64,000 bases of DNA from WHTX01 sp038255145 (GTDB taxonomy: Bacteria; Actinomycetota; Acidimicrobiia; Acidimicrobiales; CAIXPF01): assembly GCA_038255145.1 (NCBI GenBank), contig JBBSLP010000010.1, positions 1 through 64,000 of the forward strand. Reading direction: 5' to 3'. Positions 1 through 7,971 of the stretch are shown one piece after another. The stretch's first letter is position 1; every line of letters starts with the position of its first letter. The notes beneath the pieces were generated by a model. That model did no database searches. It saw nothing but the letters and a program-made list of their open reading frames with translations, and was not told where the DNA came from. Position numbers and translations under genes: made by a program.

Positions 1-74
1 CCCCGACGACGGCGCCAGCCACGACGACCACCGTCAAGGGCACCCGGCCCCCCTTCGGGACCGACGGTGCCTGA
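1..74 (+). CDS. C-terminal tail of an upstream gene, probably ftsI (partial)
   Basis: Only the last 23 codons are inside the window. They encode a Pro/Thr/Ala-rich low-complexity tail that stops at TGA 72-74, overlapping the murE start by 8 bases. The gene directly before murE in dcw clusters is normally ftsI (septal transpeptidase PBP3), and such tails are common at its C-terminus. No domain is visible, so the identity rests on position alone. Confidence 0.45.
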   Translation, partial: PTTAPATTTTVKGTRPPFGTDGA

Positions 75-1530
75 CCACCGGCGCCAGGTCGGCGACCTCG
101 CGGCCACGGTGCCCGGGGCGTCGGTGCTGGGCGACCCCGCCACCGAGGTCGACGACGTGGCCTACGACTCGCGCCGGGTGCGGCCCGGGGCCCTCTTCTG
201 CTGCGTGCCCGGCCAGCTGGTCGACGGGGCCGCCTTCGCCGGCGACGCCCTGCGGGCCGGGGCCACCGCCGTGCTGGTCGAGCAGCGCCTGTCCGTCGAC
301 GTGGCCCAGATCGTGGTGCCCGACGCCCGCGCCGCCATGGCCCCCGTGGCCGCCGAGCTGTGGGGACACCCGTCCAAGCGCCTGGCCCTGGTCGGGGTGA
401 CGGGGACCAACGGCAAGACGACGGTCACCCACCTGCTGGCCTCGATCCTGGCCGCGGCGGGGGAGCGGGTCGAGGTCCTGGGCACGCTGTCGGGCTCGCG
501 CACCACCCCCGAGGCCCCCGACCTGCAGGCCCGCCTGGCCGGCTGGGCGGACGACGGGGTCGATGCCGTGGCCATGGAGGTGTCGTCCCACGCCCTGGCC
601 CTGCACCGGGTGGACGCCACCCGCTTCGCCGTGGCCACCTTCACCAACCTCGGCCACGACCACCTGGACTTCCATCGTTCCATGGAGGCGTACTTCCAGG
701 CCAAGGCCAGCCTGTTCCTACCCGAGCGGGCCGACCGCGCCGTCGTGTGCCTCGACGACCCCCACGGGCGCCTGCTCCACGACGCCGCCCAGATCCCCAC
801 CGTGGGCTACGGCGTGGCCGACGCCACCGGGGTGGTGACCGATATGACCGGCACGAGCTTCGTGTGGCGCCACGTCGCTATGCACGTACCTATGCCCGGA
901 GCGCACAACCTGGCCAACGCCCTGGCCGCGGCCACCAGCGCCGCCGAGCTCGGCATCACCGTCGACGTCATCGCCGCCGGCCTGGCCGCGGCCCCGCCGG
1001 TGCCCGGCCGCTTCCAGCGGGTCGAGGCCGGCCAGCCCTTCGCCGTGGTGGTCGACTACGCCCACACCCCCGACGCCCTCGCCGCCGCGCTGGCCGCGGC
1101 CCGCGAGGTGGCCGGCGACGGCCGGGTCCACGTGGTCTTCGGCTGCGGCGGCATCCGCGACGCGGCCAAGCGGGGCCCCATGGGCGAGGTGGCCGGCCGT
1201 CTGGCCGACCGGGTCGTCCTGACCTCGGACAACCCCCGCAGCGAGGACCCTGCCGCCATCCTCGACCAGGTCCGGGCCGGCGTCGTGGCCGGGGGCACCG
1301 CGGCGGCGTCCACCGTGGTCGTCGAGCCCGACCGTCGCGCCGCCATCGCCCTGGCCCTGGCCGCCGCCGCCCCCGGCGACGTCGTGCTCGTGGCGGGCAA
1401 GGGCCACGAGGCCACCCAGACCACGGGCACCGAGGAGCGGCCCTTCGACGACCGCCTCGTGGCCCTGGAGCTGCTCGGCGCGCCGTCGGCCGATGCCGGC
1501 ACGGGATCGGCCCCGGAGGGCAGCGCGTGA
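67..1530 (+). CDS. murE: UDP-MurNAc-tripeptide synthetase MurE (meso-diaminopimelate adding)
   Basis: Cytoplasmic Mur ligase of 487 aa that adds the third stem-peptide residue to UDP-MurNAc-L-Ala-D-Glu. The ATP-binding loop G-T-N-G-K-T-T lies at residues 113-119. A D-N-P-R motif at 388-391 is the family signature for meso-DAP rather than lysine, so the peptidoglycan is predicted to be DAP-type. The GTG start at 67 overlaps the preceding stop, and the stop overlaps the mraY start (GTGA), so translation is probably coupled. Length is normal. No murF follows it, although murF usually sits between murE and mraY. Confidence 0.97.
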   Translation: MPDHRRQVGDLAATVPGASVLGDPATEVDDVAYDSRRVRPGALFCCVPGQLVDGAAFAGDALRAGATAVLVEQRLSVDVAQIVVPDARAAMAPVAAELWGHPSKRLALVGVTGTNGKTTVTHLLASILAAAGERVEVLGTLSGSRTTPEAPDLQARLAGWADDGVDAVAMEVSSHALALHRVDATRFAVATFTNLGHDHLDFHRSMEAYFQAKASLFLPERADRAVVCLDDPHGRLLHDAAQIPTVGYGVADATGVVTDMTGTSFVWRHVAMHVPMPGAHNLANALAAATSAAELGITVDVIAAGLAAAPPVPGRFQRVEAGQPFAVVVDYAHTPDALAAALAAAREVAGDGRVHVVFGCGGIRDAAKRGPMGEVAGRLADRVVLTSDNPRSEDPAAILDQVRAGVVAGGTAAASTVVVEPDRRAAIALALAAAAPGDVVLVAGKGHEATQTTGTEERPFDDRLVALELLGAPSADAGTGSAPEGSA

Positions 1531-2558
1531 TCCGCCTGCTCATCTCCGGAGCGGTGGCCCTGCTGGTGTCACTGGTCGGCACCCGCTACCTCATCCGGGT
1601 GCTCACCGCCCGCAGCATCGGGCAGCCCATCCGGGCCGAGGGTCCCGCCGGGCACCAGGCCAAGGCGGGCACGCCGACCATGGGCGGGGTGGCCATCGTG
1701 CTGGGCGCCCTGTCCGGCTACATCGTCTCCAACCTCTACCGGGGCATCTACACCCGAACCGGCATGTCGGTCATGGTCACCATCGTCGGCGCCGGCATCG
1801 TCGGCCTGATGGACGACTGGCTCAAGGTGCGCCGGGCCCGCAACCTCGGCCTCAGCGCCCGCACCAAGATCGTCGGCCAGCTCATCGTGGCCAGCTTCTT
1901 CGTGGTGGCGGGCATCGAGTACTTCGGCACCTCCACCACCCTGAGCTTCACCCGGTGGAGCAACCCCGGTTGGGACTTCGGCCCCTACGTGTGGGCCGTG
2001 CTGGCCGTGCTGTGGATCCTGGGCACGAGCAACGCCGTGAACCTCACCGACGGCCTCGACGGGCTGGCCGCAGGGTCGTGCATCCTCGGCTTCGCCGCCT
2101 ACGTCATCATCGCCTTCTGGCAGTTCCGGCACTACGACATCTACCTCGAGGCCCACGCCCTCGACCTGGCCGTCATCGCCGCGGCCATGATGGGGGCCTG
2201 CGTGGGGTTCCTGTGGTGGAACGCCCCCCCGGCCCAGATCTTCATGGGCGACGCCGGTTCCCTGGCCCTGGGCACCGCCTTCGCCACCCTGGCCCTGACC
2301 ACGGACACCATGCTGCTGCTCCCCCTGCTGGGAGCGCTCTTCGTGATGGAGACCTCCTCGGTCATCATCCAGGTGGCCAGCTTCCGGCTGCGGCGCAAGC
2401 GGGTGTTCCGCATGGCCCCCCTGCACCACCACTTCGAGCTCGGCGGTTGGCCCGAGACCACGGTGATCATCCGCTTCTGGATCATCGCCGGGCTGTGCAC
2501 CGCCGTGGCCCTGGGCCTCTTCTACGCCGACTTCCTGACGACGGGAGCCGCGGACTGA
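1527..2558 (+). CDS. mraY: Phospho-N-acetylmuramoyl-pentapeptide-transferase MraY
   Basis: Integral membrane enzyme of 343 aa that transfers phospho-MurNAc-pentapeptide to undecaprenyl phosphate, giving lipid I. The GTG start overlaps the murE stop (GTGA). Typical elements are visible: an early K-A-G-T-P-T-M-G-G stretch, the acidic M-D-D-W segment, N-L-T-D-G-L-D-G-L-A, the G-D-A-G-S-L loop and the C-terminal P-L-H-H-H-F-E motif that binds metal and substrate. Roughly ten hydrophobic segments alternate along the protein. Its stop overlaps the start of the 19-codon His-rich ORF (ATGA). Confidence 0.97.
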   Translation: MIRLLISGAVALLVSLVGTRYLIRVLTARSIGQPIRAEGPAGHQAKAGTPTMGGVAIVLGALSGYIVSNLYRGIYTRTGMSVMVTIVGAGIVGLMDDWLKVRRARNLGLSARTKIVGQLIVASFFVVAGIEYFGTSTTLSFTRWSNPGWDFGPYVWAVLAVLWILGTSNAVNLTDGLDGLAAGSCILGFAAYVIIAFWQFRHYDIYLEAHALDLAVIAAAMMGACVGFLWWNAPPAQIFMGDAGSLALGTAFATLALTTDTMLLLPLLGALFVMETSSVIIQVASFRLRRKRVFRMAPLHHHFELGGWPETTVIIRFWIIAGLCTAVALGLFYADFLTTGAAD

Positions 2559-2617
2559 TGCGTCGGCACCCGCACGACCACCACCCGCACGACCACCACC
2601 TGATGGGCGGCTACTGA
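2558..2617 (+). CDS. 19-residue His-rich micro-ORF coupled to mraY and ftsW
   Basis: A tiny ORF, MRRHPHDHHPHDHHLMGGY, joined to both neighbours by overlaps: its ATG shares bases with the mraY stop and its TGA shares bases with the ftsW ATG. Seven of 19 residues are His. The DNA is two perfect copies of a 15-bp unit (2567-2581, 2582-2596). It occupies the place where murD usually lies. It may be a translational bridge left by repeat expansion after murD loss, or a real metal-binding peptide. Translation is inferred from the overlaps; I recognise no family. Confidence 0.4.
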   Translation: MRRHPHDHHPHDHHLMGGY

Positions 2618-3939
2618 TGGATGACGAGCGCCGACGCCCCGGGGGTCGCCACGGCCCCGGGACCCCCACGCTGGACCGGCCCCGACCGCGTCCGGTCCGG
2701 CCACCGGCCCCCGAGCCGACCCGGGCCCGAACGCGGGCGGATGGCAGCACCGGTCGGGCCAAGGCCCCGGGTGCGACGCCGGCCGCCGGCGAGAGCGGGG
2801 GCGACGACGGGGTCGCCGCCGCCCGCCGGCGTCGTCGCCGTCCGTCGGGGCGGTCCACCCCCGTGTTCATGGGCCTGCTGGGCGTGGTCGTCGTCCTCAA
2901 CCTGATCGGCCTGGTCATGGTGCTGTCGGCCTCGTCCTACACGTCCCAGGACGAGTACGGCTCCCCCTGGTTCTACGTGCGCCGCCAGGCCATGTGGTCC
3001 GCCCTCGGGGCCGTGGTCCTGCTGGCCGTGCTGCGGGTCGACTATCGGCGCTGGCGGCGGCTGGCCCGGGTCGGCCTCATCGGCACCCTGGGCCTGATGG
3101 CCCTGGTGCTGGTGCCCGGGGTGGGGGTGGGGGCCAACGGCGCCACCCGTTGGATCGGCTACGGCCCTGTGGCCATCCAGCCATCCGAGCTGGCCAAGCT
3201 GGGCATCCTGCTGTTCTGCGCCGACCTGCTGGCCCGGCGCATCCACCGCATCCACGACACCAGGGCCACCCTGCGCCCTGTGCTCGTGGTCACGGGCCTG
3301 GCCGCCGCACTGATCATGGCCCAGCCCAACCTGGGCACGACCCTGGTGGTGGTGGCCATCGTGGTCACCCTGCTCTTCGTGGCCGGTGCCCCCCTCAAGA
3401 AGCTGGGCGTGATCGGCGCCCTGGGCGTGGGCGCCGCCGTCCTCGCCGCCATGGCCGCCCCCTACCGCCGGGCCCGGGTGCTGGCCTTCCTCGACCCGTG
3501 GGCCGATCCCCTCAACACCGGCTACCAGACCATCCAGGCGTGGGCCGCCATCGCCGAGGGTGGCATCTCGGGCGTGGGCGTGGGCGCTGGACGGGCCAAG
3601 TGGGGCTTCCTGCCCTTCGCCCACACCGACTTCATCTTCGCCGTCATCGCCGAGGAGCTCGGCCTCATCGGTGCCGTGGCCGTGCTCGGGCTGTTCCTCA
3701 CCCTGGCCCTGCTCGGGGTGCGCACGTCGCTGCGGGCCCCCGACGCCTTCGGCACGTTGCTGGCCGCGGGGGTGACGGGTTGGTTCGTGATGCAGGCCTT
3801 CGTCAACATCGGGGCCGTGGTCGGCGTGCTCCCCGTCACCGGCGTGCCCCTGCCCTTCGTGTCCGCGGGTGGATCGTCCCTGCTCGCGAGCATGGCCGCG
3901 GCCGGGATGCTGCTGAACGTGGCCCGTCAGACGAAGTGA
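2617..3939 (+). CDS. ftsW: Lipid II polymerase FtsW (SEDS family)
   Basis: SEDS-family glycosyltransferase of 440 aa that polymerises lipid II at the septum with its partner PBP3. The first ~80 residues are a basic, Pro/Arg-rich cytoplasmic tail, longer than in model FtsW proteins. About ten membrane segments follow. Family marks include N-G-A-T-R-W-I near residue 172, the Q-P-S-E-L-A-K stretch, a large extracytoplasmic loop around D-P-W-A-D-P, and the C-terminal P-F-V-S-A-G-G-S-S-L signature. The ATG start overlaps the micro-ORF stop. A hairpin begins one base after the stop. RodA is the alternative, but the dcw context favours FtsW. Confidence 0.93.
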   Translation: MDDERRRPGGRHGPGTPTLDRPRPRPVRPPAPEPTRARTRADGSTGRAKAPGATPAAGESGGDDGVAAARRRRRRPSGRSTPVFMGLLGVVVVLNLIGLVMVLSASSYTSQDEYGSPWFYVRRQAMWSALGAVVLLAVLRVDYRRWRRLARVGLIGTLGLMALVLVPGVGVGANGATRWIGYGPVAIQPSELAKLGILLFCADLLARRIHRIHDTRATLRPVLVVTGLAAALIMAQPNLGTTLVVVAIVVTLLFVAGAPLKKLGVIGALGVGAAVLAAMAAPYRRARVLAFLDPWADPLNTGYQTIQAWAAIAEGGISGVGVGAGRAKWGFLPFAHTDFIFAVIAEELGLIGAVAVLGLFLTLALLGVRTSLRAPDAFGTLLAAGVTGWFVMQAFVNIGAVVGVLPVTGVPLPFVSAGGSSLLASMAAAGMLLNVARQTK

Positions 3940-3965
3940 CGCCACCCCTGTGCACGGGGGTGGCG
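3940..3965 (+). terminator. Hairpin immediately after ftsW
   Basis: A perfect 9-bp stem (3940-3948 with 3957-3965) and 8-nt loop starts right behind the ftsW stop. No T-run follows, as is usual for high-GC actinobacterial terminators. It may terminate or attenuate the murE-ftsW transcript ahead of murG, which has its own weak -10-like GAGAGT at 3993-3998. Confidence 0.5.
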
Positions 3966-4005
3966 CTCCACCCCATCGGCGCCCCGGTGTGGGAGAGTCG
4001 CCGTC

Positions 4006-5313
4006 GTGCAGGCTGAGCGAGCGACGACGACGCCCGCCGTGGCCGACCCGCCGATCGACCTGACGGCAGCGTCGCGCCCGGGCCCCGGCGGGGGCTGCTG
4101 GGCGGTGATCGCCGCCGGTGGGACCATCGGCCACGTGGGCCCCGGTGTGGCCACGGCCCAGGCCCTGGTGGCCCGGGGCTGCCCGTCGGAATCCATCCAC
4201 TTCGTGGGCAGCGAGCGGGGCATCGAGGCCACCCGGGTGCCCGGCGCCGGCTTCGCCGTGACCCTGCTGCCGGGCCGGGGCATCAAACGCCACCTGTCCC
4301 TGCACAACGTGGGGGCCAACGCCGGCGCCGTGGTCGGCCTGGGCCGGGCCGAGCTGCAGGCCATCAACCTGCTGCGCCGCCTGCGCCCCGCCGTGGTCCT
4401 GGCCACCGGGGGCTACGCCTCGGTGCCCTGTGCCCTGGCCGCGGCCGCGCTGCGCATCCCCCTGGTGCTGGCCGAGCAGAACGCCGTGCCCGGGGCGGCC
4501 AACCGGCTCACCTCCCGCTTCGCCGCCGCCGCGGCCACCAGCTTCCCCGGCACCGCCCTGCGTCGGGCCGAGGTGACCGGCAACCCCGTGCGCCCCGAGG
4601 TGCTGGCCGTCGACGCCGCTGCGGACAGGACCTCGGCCCGGGCCTTGCTGGGCATCGACCCCGACCGCTTCCTGGTGGTCACGTTCGGCGGCTCCCTGGG
4701 CGCCCGGCGCCTCAACGAGGCCGCCCTCGGCGCCCGCTCCCTGTGGCGCGACCGGGATGACCGCTCCCTCCGCCAGGTCGTCGGCGACCGCGACTGGCCC
4801 CTCTTCGAAGCCCGCCTGGCCCCCGATGCCGACGAGCGGCTCCAGTTCACCCCCGTCCGGTTCGAGCAGGTCATGCCCCTGACCCTGGCCGCAGCCGACC
4901 TGCTGGTGTGTCGGGCCGGTGCCTCCACGGTGGCCGAGCTGTGCGCGGTGGGCGTCCCCTCCGTGCTCGTACCCCTGCCCGGCGCCCCCGGGGATCACCA
5001 GACGGCCAACGCCCGGGTCCTGGTCGATGCCGGCACCGCCGTGCTCGTGGCTGACGCCGAGCTCGACGGCGCCCGCCTGGTGGCCGAGGTCGAGGCCCTG
5101 GCGTCGGACCCTGTCCGCCTGGCCGCCATGCGGGTGGCCGCCGCCTCCCTGGCCCGGCGCGACGCGGCGGACCGGGTGGCCGACCTGCTCGAGGTGCACG
5201 CCACCCGTCCCCGGCCGGGCCCCGGGCCCAGCGGCGGTGGCGATCCGGGCGGCGATCCGGGCGGCGATCCGGGCGGCGATCTTGGCGGCGATCTTGGCGG
5301 GGGAGCACGCTGA
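4006..5313 (+). CDS. murG: UDP-GlcNAc:lipid I GlcNAc-transferase MurG
   Basis: GT28-family enzyme at the inner face of the membrane that converts lipid I to lipid II. Of 435 aa, the first ~30 are a variable leader before the glycine-rich A-A-G-G-T-I-G-H motif that begins the N-terminal Rossmann domain. The acceptor-side segment A-E-Q-N-A-V-P-G and the donor-side F-G-G-S-L-G-A and R-A-G-A-S-T-V-A-E-L motifs are intact. The GTG start at 4006 lies 7 nt after a -10-like box. The C-terminus carries a repetitive Gly/Asp tail made by a 12-bp tandem repeat. The stop overlaps the murC ATG. Confidence 0.95.
   Translation: MQAERATTTPAVADPPIDLTAASRPGPGGGCWAVIAAGGTIGHVGPGVATAQALVARGCPSESIHFVGSERGIEATRVPGAGFAVTLLPGRGIKRHLSLHNVGANAGAVVGLGRAELQAINLLRRLRPAVVLATGGYASVPCALAAAALRIPLVLAEQNAVPGAANRLTSRFAAAAATSFPGTALRRAEVTGNPVRPEVLAVDAAADRTSARALLGIDPDRFLVVTFGGSLGARRLNEAALGARSLWRDRDDRSLRQVVGDRDWPLFEARLAPDADERLQFTPVRFEQVMPLTLAAADLLVCRAGASTVAELCAVGVPSVLVPLPGAPGDHQTANARVLVDAGTAVLVADAELDGARLVAEVEALASDPVRLAAMRVAAASLARRDAADRVADLLEVHATRPRPGPGPSGGGDPGGDPGGDPGGDLGGDLGGGAR
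5239..5298 (+). repeat. 12-bp tandem repeat at the 3' end of murG
   Basis: Five direct copies of a 12-bp unit beginning GGCGAT encode G-D-P-G or G-D-L-G just before the murG stop. The first three are identical and the last two share a variant. The unit is a multiple of three, so copy-number changes keep the frame. It looks like a minisatellite in a dispensable tail. Confidence 0.85.
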
Positions 5314-6848
5314 TGGGCGTCGACCTGACCCGGTCCCGTCGGATCCACGTCGTGGGCATCGGTGGCGCGGGCATGAGCGCCATCGCCTCGGTGCTGGCCG
5401 CCATGGGCCACCAGGTGTCGGGGAGCGACCTCAAGGCGTCGCCGGGCCTCGAGCGGCTGACCGCGCTGGGCGTGACCGTGGCCGTGGGCCACGACGCCGC
5501 CAACGTGCCCGACGCCGTCGATGTCGTCGCCGTGTCCACCGCCATCCCCGACCGCAACCCCGAGGTGCGGGCGGCCCGGGAGCGGGGGGTGCCCGTCGCC
5601 CCCCGGGCCGAGGTCCTGGCCGCCATCTGCGCCACCCGACAGGCCCTGGCCGTGGCCGGCACCCACGGCAAGACGACGACGTCGTCGATGCTGGCCCTCA
5701 TCCTCGTCGAGGCCGGCCTGCGCCCCAGCTTCCTCATCGGCGGCGACGTCAACGAGATCGGCACCGGGGCGGTGTGGGACCAGGGTGACCTGTTGGTGGT
5801 GGAGGCGGACGAGAGCGACGGCACCTTCCTCGAGCTCGGGGTCTGGGGGGGTGTGGTCACCAACGTGGAGCCCGACCACCTCGACCACTACGGCTCCGAG
5901 GCGGCCATGCGCCAGGCCTTCGAGCGCTTCGTCACCGACCTGACCGGCCCCCGGGTCGTGGGCATCGACCTGCCCTGGGGACAGGGACTGGCCGACAGCG
6001 TGCGGGCCCAGGGCGTCGACGTGGCCACCGTCGGGTTGGCCGACGGCGCCGACTACCACCTGCTCGACCTGGTCGTCGACCGGACGTCGTCCGCCTTCGA
6101 CCTCGACCGGCGGGGGGAGTCGCTGGGTCGGTTCACCGTGGCCGTACCGGGGGCCCACAACGCCCTCAACGCCGCCGCTGCCACCGCCCTGGCCCTGGAG
6201 GCCGGCGCCCCCGTCGACGCCGCCCGCCGGGCCCTGGCCCGCTTCGCCGGCGTGGCCCGGCGCCTGCAGTTCCGTGGTGAGGCCGAGGGCGTGACCTTCA
6301 TCGACGACTACGCCCACCTGCCCACCGAGGTCGCCGCGGCCATCGCCGCCGGGCGGGCCGGGGGCTGGCGGCGGGTGGTGGCCGTGTTCCAGCCCCACCG
6401 CTACTCGCGCATCGCCGCCGTGGGTCGGGACTTCACCGACGCCTTCGTCGATGCCGACCTGGCCGTCGTCACCGACATCTACGCGTCGGGCGAGGCGCCG
6501 CGCCCGGGGGTGACGGGCAAGCTCGTGGTCGACGCCGCCCTCGATGCCCACCCCTTCGCCGCGGTGGCCTACCTGCCCCACCGCGCCGACCTCGTCGCCT
6601 TCCTGTTGGCCCGCACCCGGCCCGGGGACCTGTGCCTGACGCTCGGGGCCGGCGACCTGACGTCGCTGCCCGACGAGGTGCTGGCCGCCCTGCGGGCCCG
6701 GGGTGCATCGACCGCGGGCTTCGGCCTGCCCGTGGGTGTCGCTGCCGATGTCGACGTCGATGGCGATGTGGCTGTAGATGGCGATGTGGCTGTAGATGGC
6801 GATGTGGCTGTCGATGGCGACCTGGCCGTGGCGGACGGCGGCGCGTGA
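5313..6848 (+). CDS. murC: UDP-N-acetylmuramate-L-alanine ligase MurC
   Basis: Cytoplasmic Mur ligase of 511 aa that adds L-Ala to UDP-MurNAc. The N-terminal UDP-binding domain begins with G-I-G-G-A-G-M-S near residue 13. The ATP loop G-T-H-G-K-T-T-T is present, as are the E-A-D-E-S-D-G segment and the substrate-binding F-Q-P-H-R-Y-S-R motif. The ATG start overlaps the murG stop. The last ~30 residues are a repeated Val-Asp-Gly-Asp tail absent from typical MurC (about 460-490 aa). Confidence 0.96.
   Translation: MGVDLTRSRRIHVVGIGGAGMSAIASVLAAMGHQVSGSDLKASPGLERLTALGVTVAVGHDAANVPDAVDVVAVSTAIPDRNPEVRAARERGVPVAPRAEVLAAICATRQALAVAGTHGKTTTSSMLALILVEAGLRPSFLIGGDVNEIGTGAVWDQGDLLVVEADESDGTFLELGVWGGVVTNVEPDHLDHYGSEAAMRQAFERFVTDLTGPRVVGIDLPWGQGLADSVRAQGVDVATVGLADGADYHLLDLVVDRTSSAFDLDRRGESLGRFTVAVPGAHNALNAAAATALALEAGAPVDAARRALARFAGVARRLQFRGEAEGVTFIDDYAHLPTEVAAAIAAGRAGGWRRVVAVFQPHRYSRIAAVGRDFTDAFVDADLAVVTDIYASGEAPRPGVTGKLVVDAALDAHPFAAVAYLPHRADLVAFLLARTRPGDLCLTLGAGDLTSLPDEVLAALRARGASTAGFGLPVGVAADVDVDGDVAVDGDVAVDGDVAVDGDLAVADGGA
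6759..6830 (+). repeat. 18-bp tandem repeat at the 3' end of murC
   Basis: Four copies of an 18-bp unit beginning GATGGCGAT encode repeats of D-G-D-V-A-V. Copies 1 and 2 are identical, copy 3 has one change and copy 4 is more diverged. It lies 16 bases before the murC stop and keeps the reading frame. Confidence 0.85.
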
Positions 6849-6879
6849 CGCAGGCTCTGCGTTTGGCCGGGCCGACGTC

Positions 6880-7971
6880 ATGGGGAACGTGGACGGGGTG
6901 ACGGCGGCGGCAGGGCTGGCCCCGGTCCTCGCTGACGTGGCGGCCCTGCTGGGCCCGCTCGTGCGCCACGAGGAACCTCTGGGGCCGAGGACGACCTATC
7001 GGGTGGGCGGTGCGGCGCGCCTGTTCGTCGACATCGGGGACGACACCGTGCTCGACGCCGTCGCCGCCGTGGTGGCCCGGACCGGCGTGGCCACGCTGGT
7101 GGTGGGCCAGGGTTCCAACCTGTTGGTGGCCGACGCCGGTTTCGACGGCCTGGCCCTGGCCCTGGGACCCGCCTTCGCCGGCGTCGATGTCCTGCCCGGG
7201 GGCGGGGCCCGGCTCGGTGGGGCGGCGCGCCTGCCCATGGCGGCGCGGCGGCTGGCCGCCGCAGGCCTGTCCGGCTTCGAGTGGGCCGTGGGCGTGCCCG
7301 GGTCGGTGGGCGGCGCCGTGCGCATGAACGCCGGGGGCCACGGGTCCGACGTGGCCGCCTCCCTGGTCGCCGCCGAGGTCGTCGACCTGGGCACCGGTGA
7401 CCGTGCCCGGCGCTCGCCGGCTGACCTGGCCCTGGGCTACCGGCGCTCGGCCCTGGCCGCCGCCCACATCGTGACCTGGGCCGAGGTGGCCCTGCACCCG
7501 GGTGACCCGGCGGTGGCAACCGGCCTGGTCGACGACATCGTGGCCTGGCGCCGACGTCACCAGCCCGGCGGCACCAACGCCGGTTCGGTGTTCGCCAACC
7601 CCGCCCCGGACTCCGCCGGTCGCCTCATCGACACCGCCGGCGGCAAGGGCCTGCGGGTGGGCAGCGCCGTGGTGTCGACGAAGCACGCCAACTTCATCCA
7701 GGCCGACCGGGGCGGACGGGCCGACGACGTGGCGCGGCTCATGGCCGAGGTGCGCCGGCGGGTGCGTCTGTCCGGTGGTCCCGACCTGCACGCCGAGACC
7801 GTCCTCGTCGGCTTCAACGACGAGGTGATGGCCTCGGCCGGGGCCAGGCCCGCGACGCGGGACCGGAACGACCCCGGAGCGCACACGGTCGCCGGCAGCA
7901 CCATGGCCAGCACCATGGGCGACACGGGTGGTGTCGTCGCTGATCGAGGTGCGGCAGGGCGGACGGGGTGA
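6880..7971 (+). CDS. murB: UDP-N-acetylenolpyruvoylglucosamine reductase MurB
   Basis: FAD-dependent cytoplasmic reductase of 363 aa that makes UDP-MurNAc using NADPH. Visible motifs are T-Y-R-V-G-G, the FAD loop G-Q-G-S-N-L-L-V, P-G-S-V-G-G-A-V-R-M-N-A, Y-R-R-S, the catalytic-Ser region G-T-N-A-G-S-V-F, S-T-K-H-A-N-F-I and the Glu in H-A-E-T-V-L. I chose the ATG at 6880 because upstream in-frame codons run through the murC repeat and look non-coding. The C-terminal ~50 residues extend beyond the usual end. The stop overlaps the ftsQ GTG. Confidence 0.95.
   Translation: MGNVDGVTAAAGLAPVLADVAALLGPLVRHEEPLGPRTTYRVGGAARLFVDIGDDTVLDAVAAVVARTGVATLVVGQGSNLLVADAGFDGLALALGPAFAGVDVLPGGGARLGGAARLPMAARRLAAAGLSGFEWAVGVPGSVGGAVRMNAGGHGSDVAASLVAAEVVDLGTGDRARRSPADLALGYRRSALAAAHIVTWAEVALHPGDPAVATGLVDDIVAWRRRHQPGGTNAGSVFANPAPDSAGRLIDTAGGKGLRVGSAVVSTKHANFIQADRGGRADDVARLMAEVRRRVRLSGGPDLHAETVLVGFNDEVMASAGARPATRDRNDPGAHTVAGSTMASTMGDTGGVVADRGAAGRTG

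Noticed and set aside
360..2558. Reading murE and mraY as one long fused frame, because the mraY frame stays open upstream.
   Set aside because: The upstream translation is a Gly/Arg/Pro-rich shadow of murE. MraY has a proper GTG start overlapping the murE stop.
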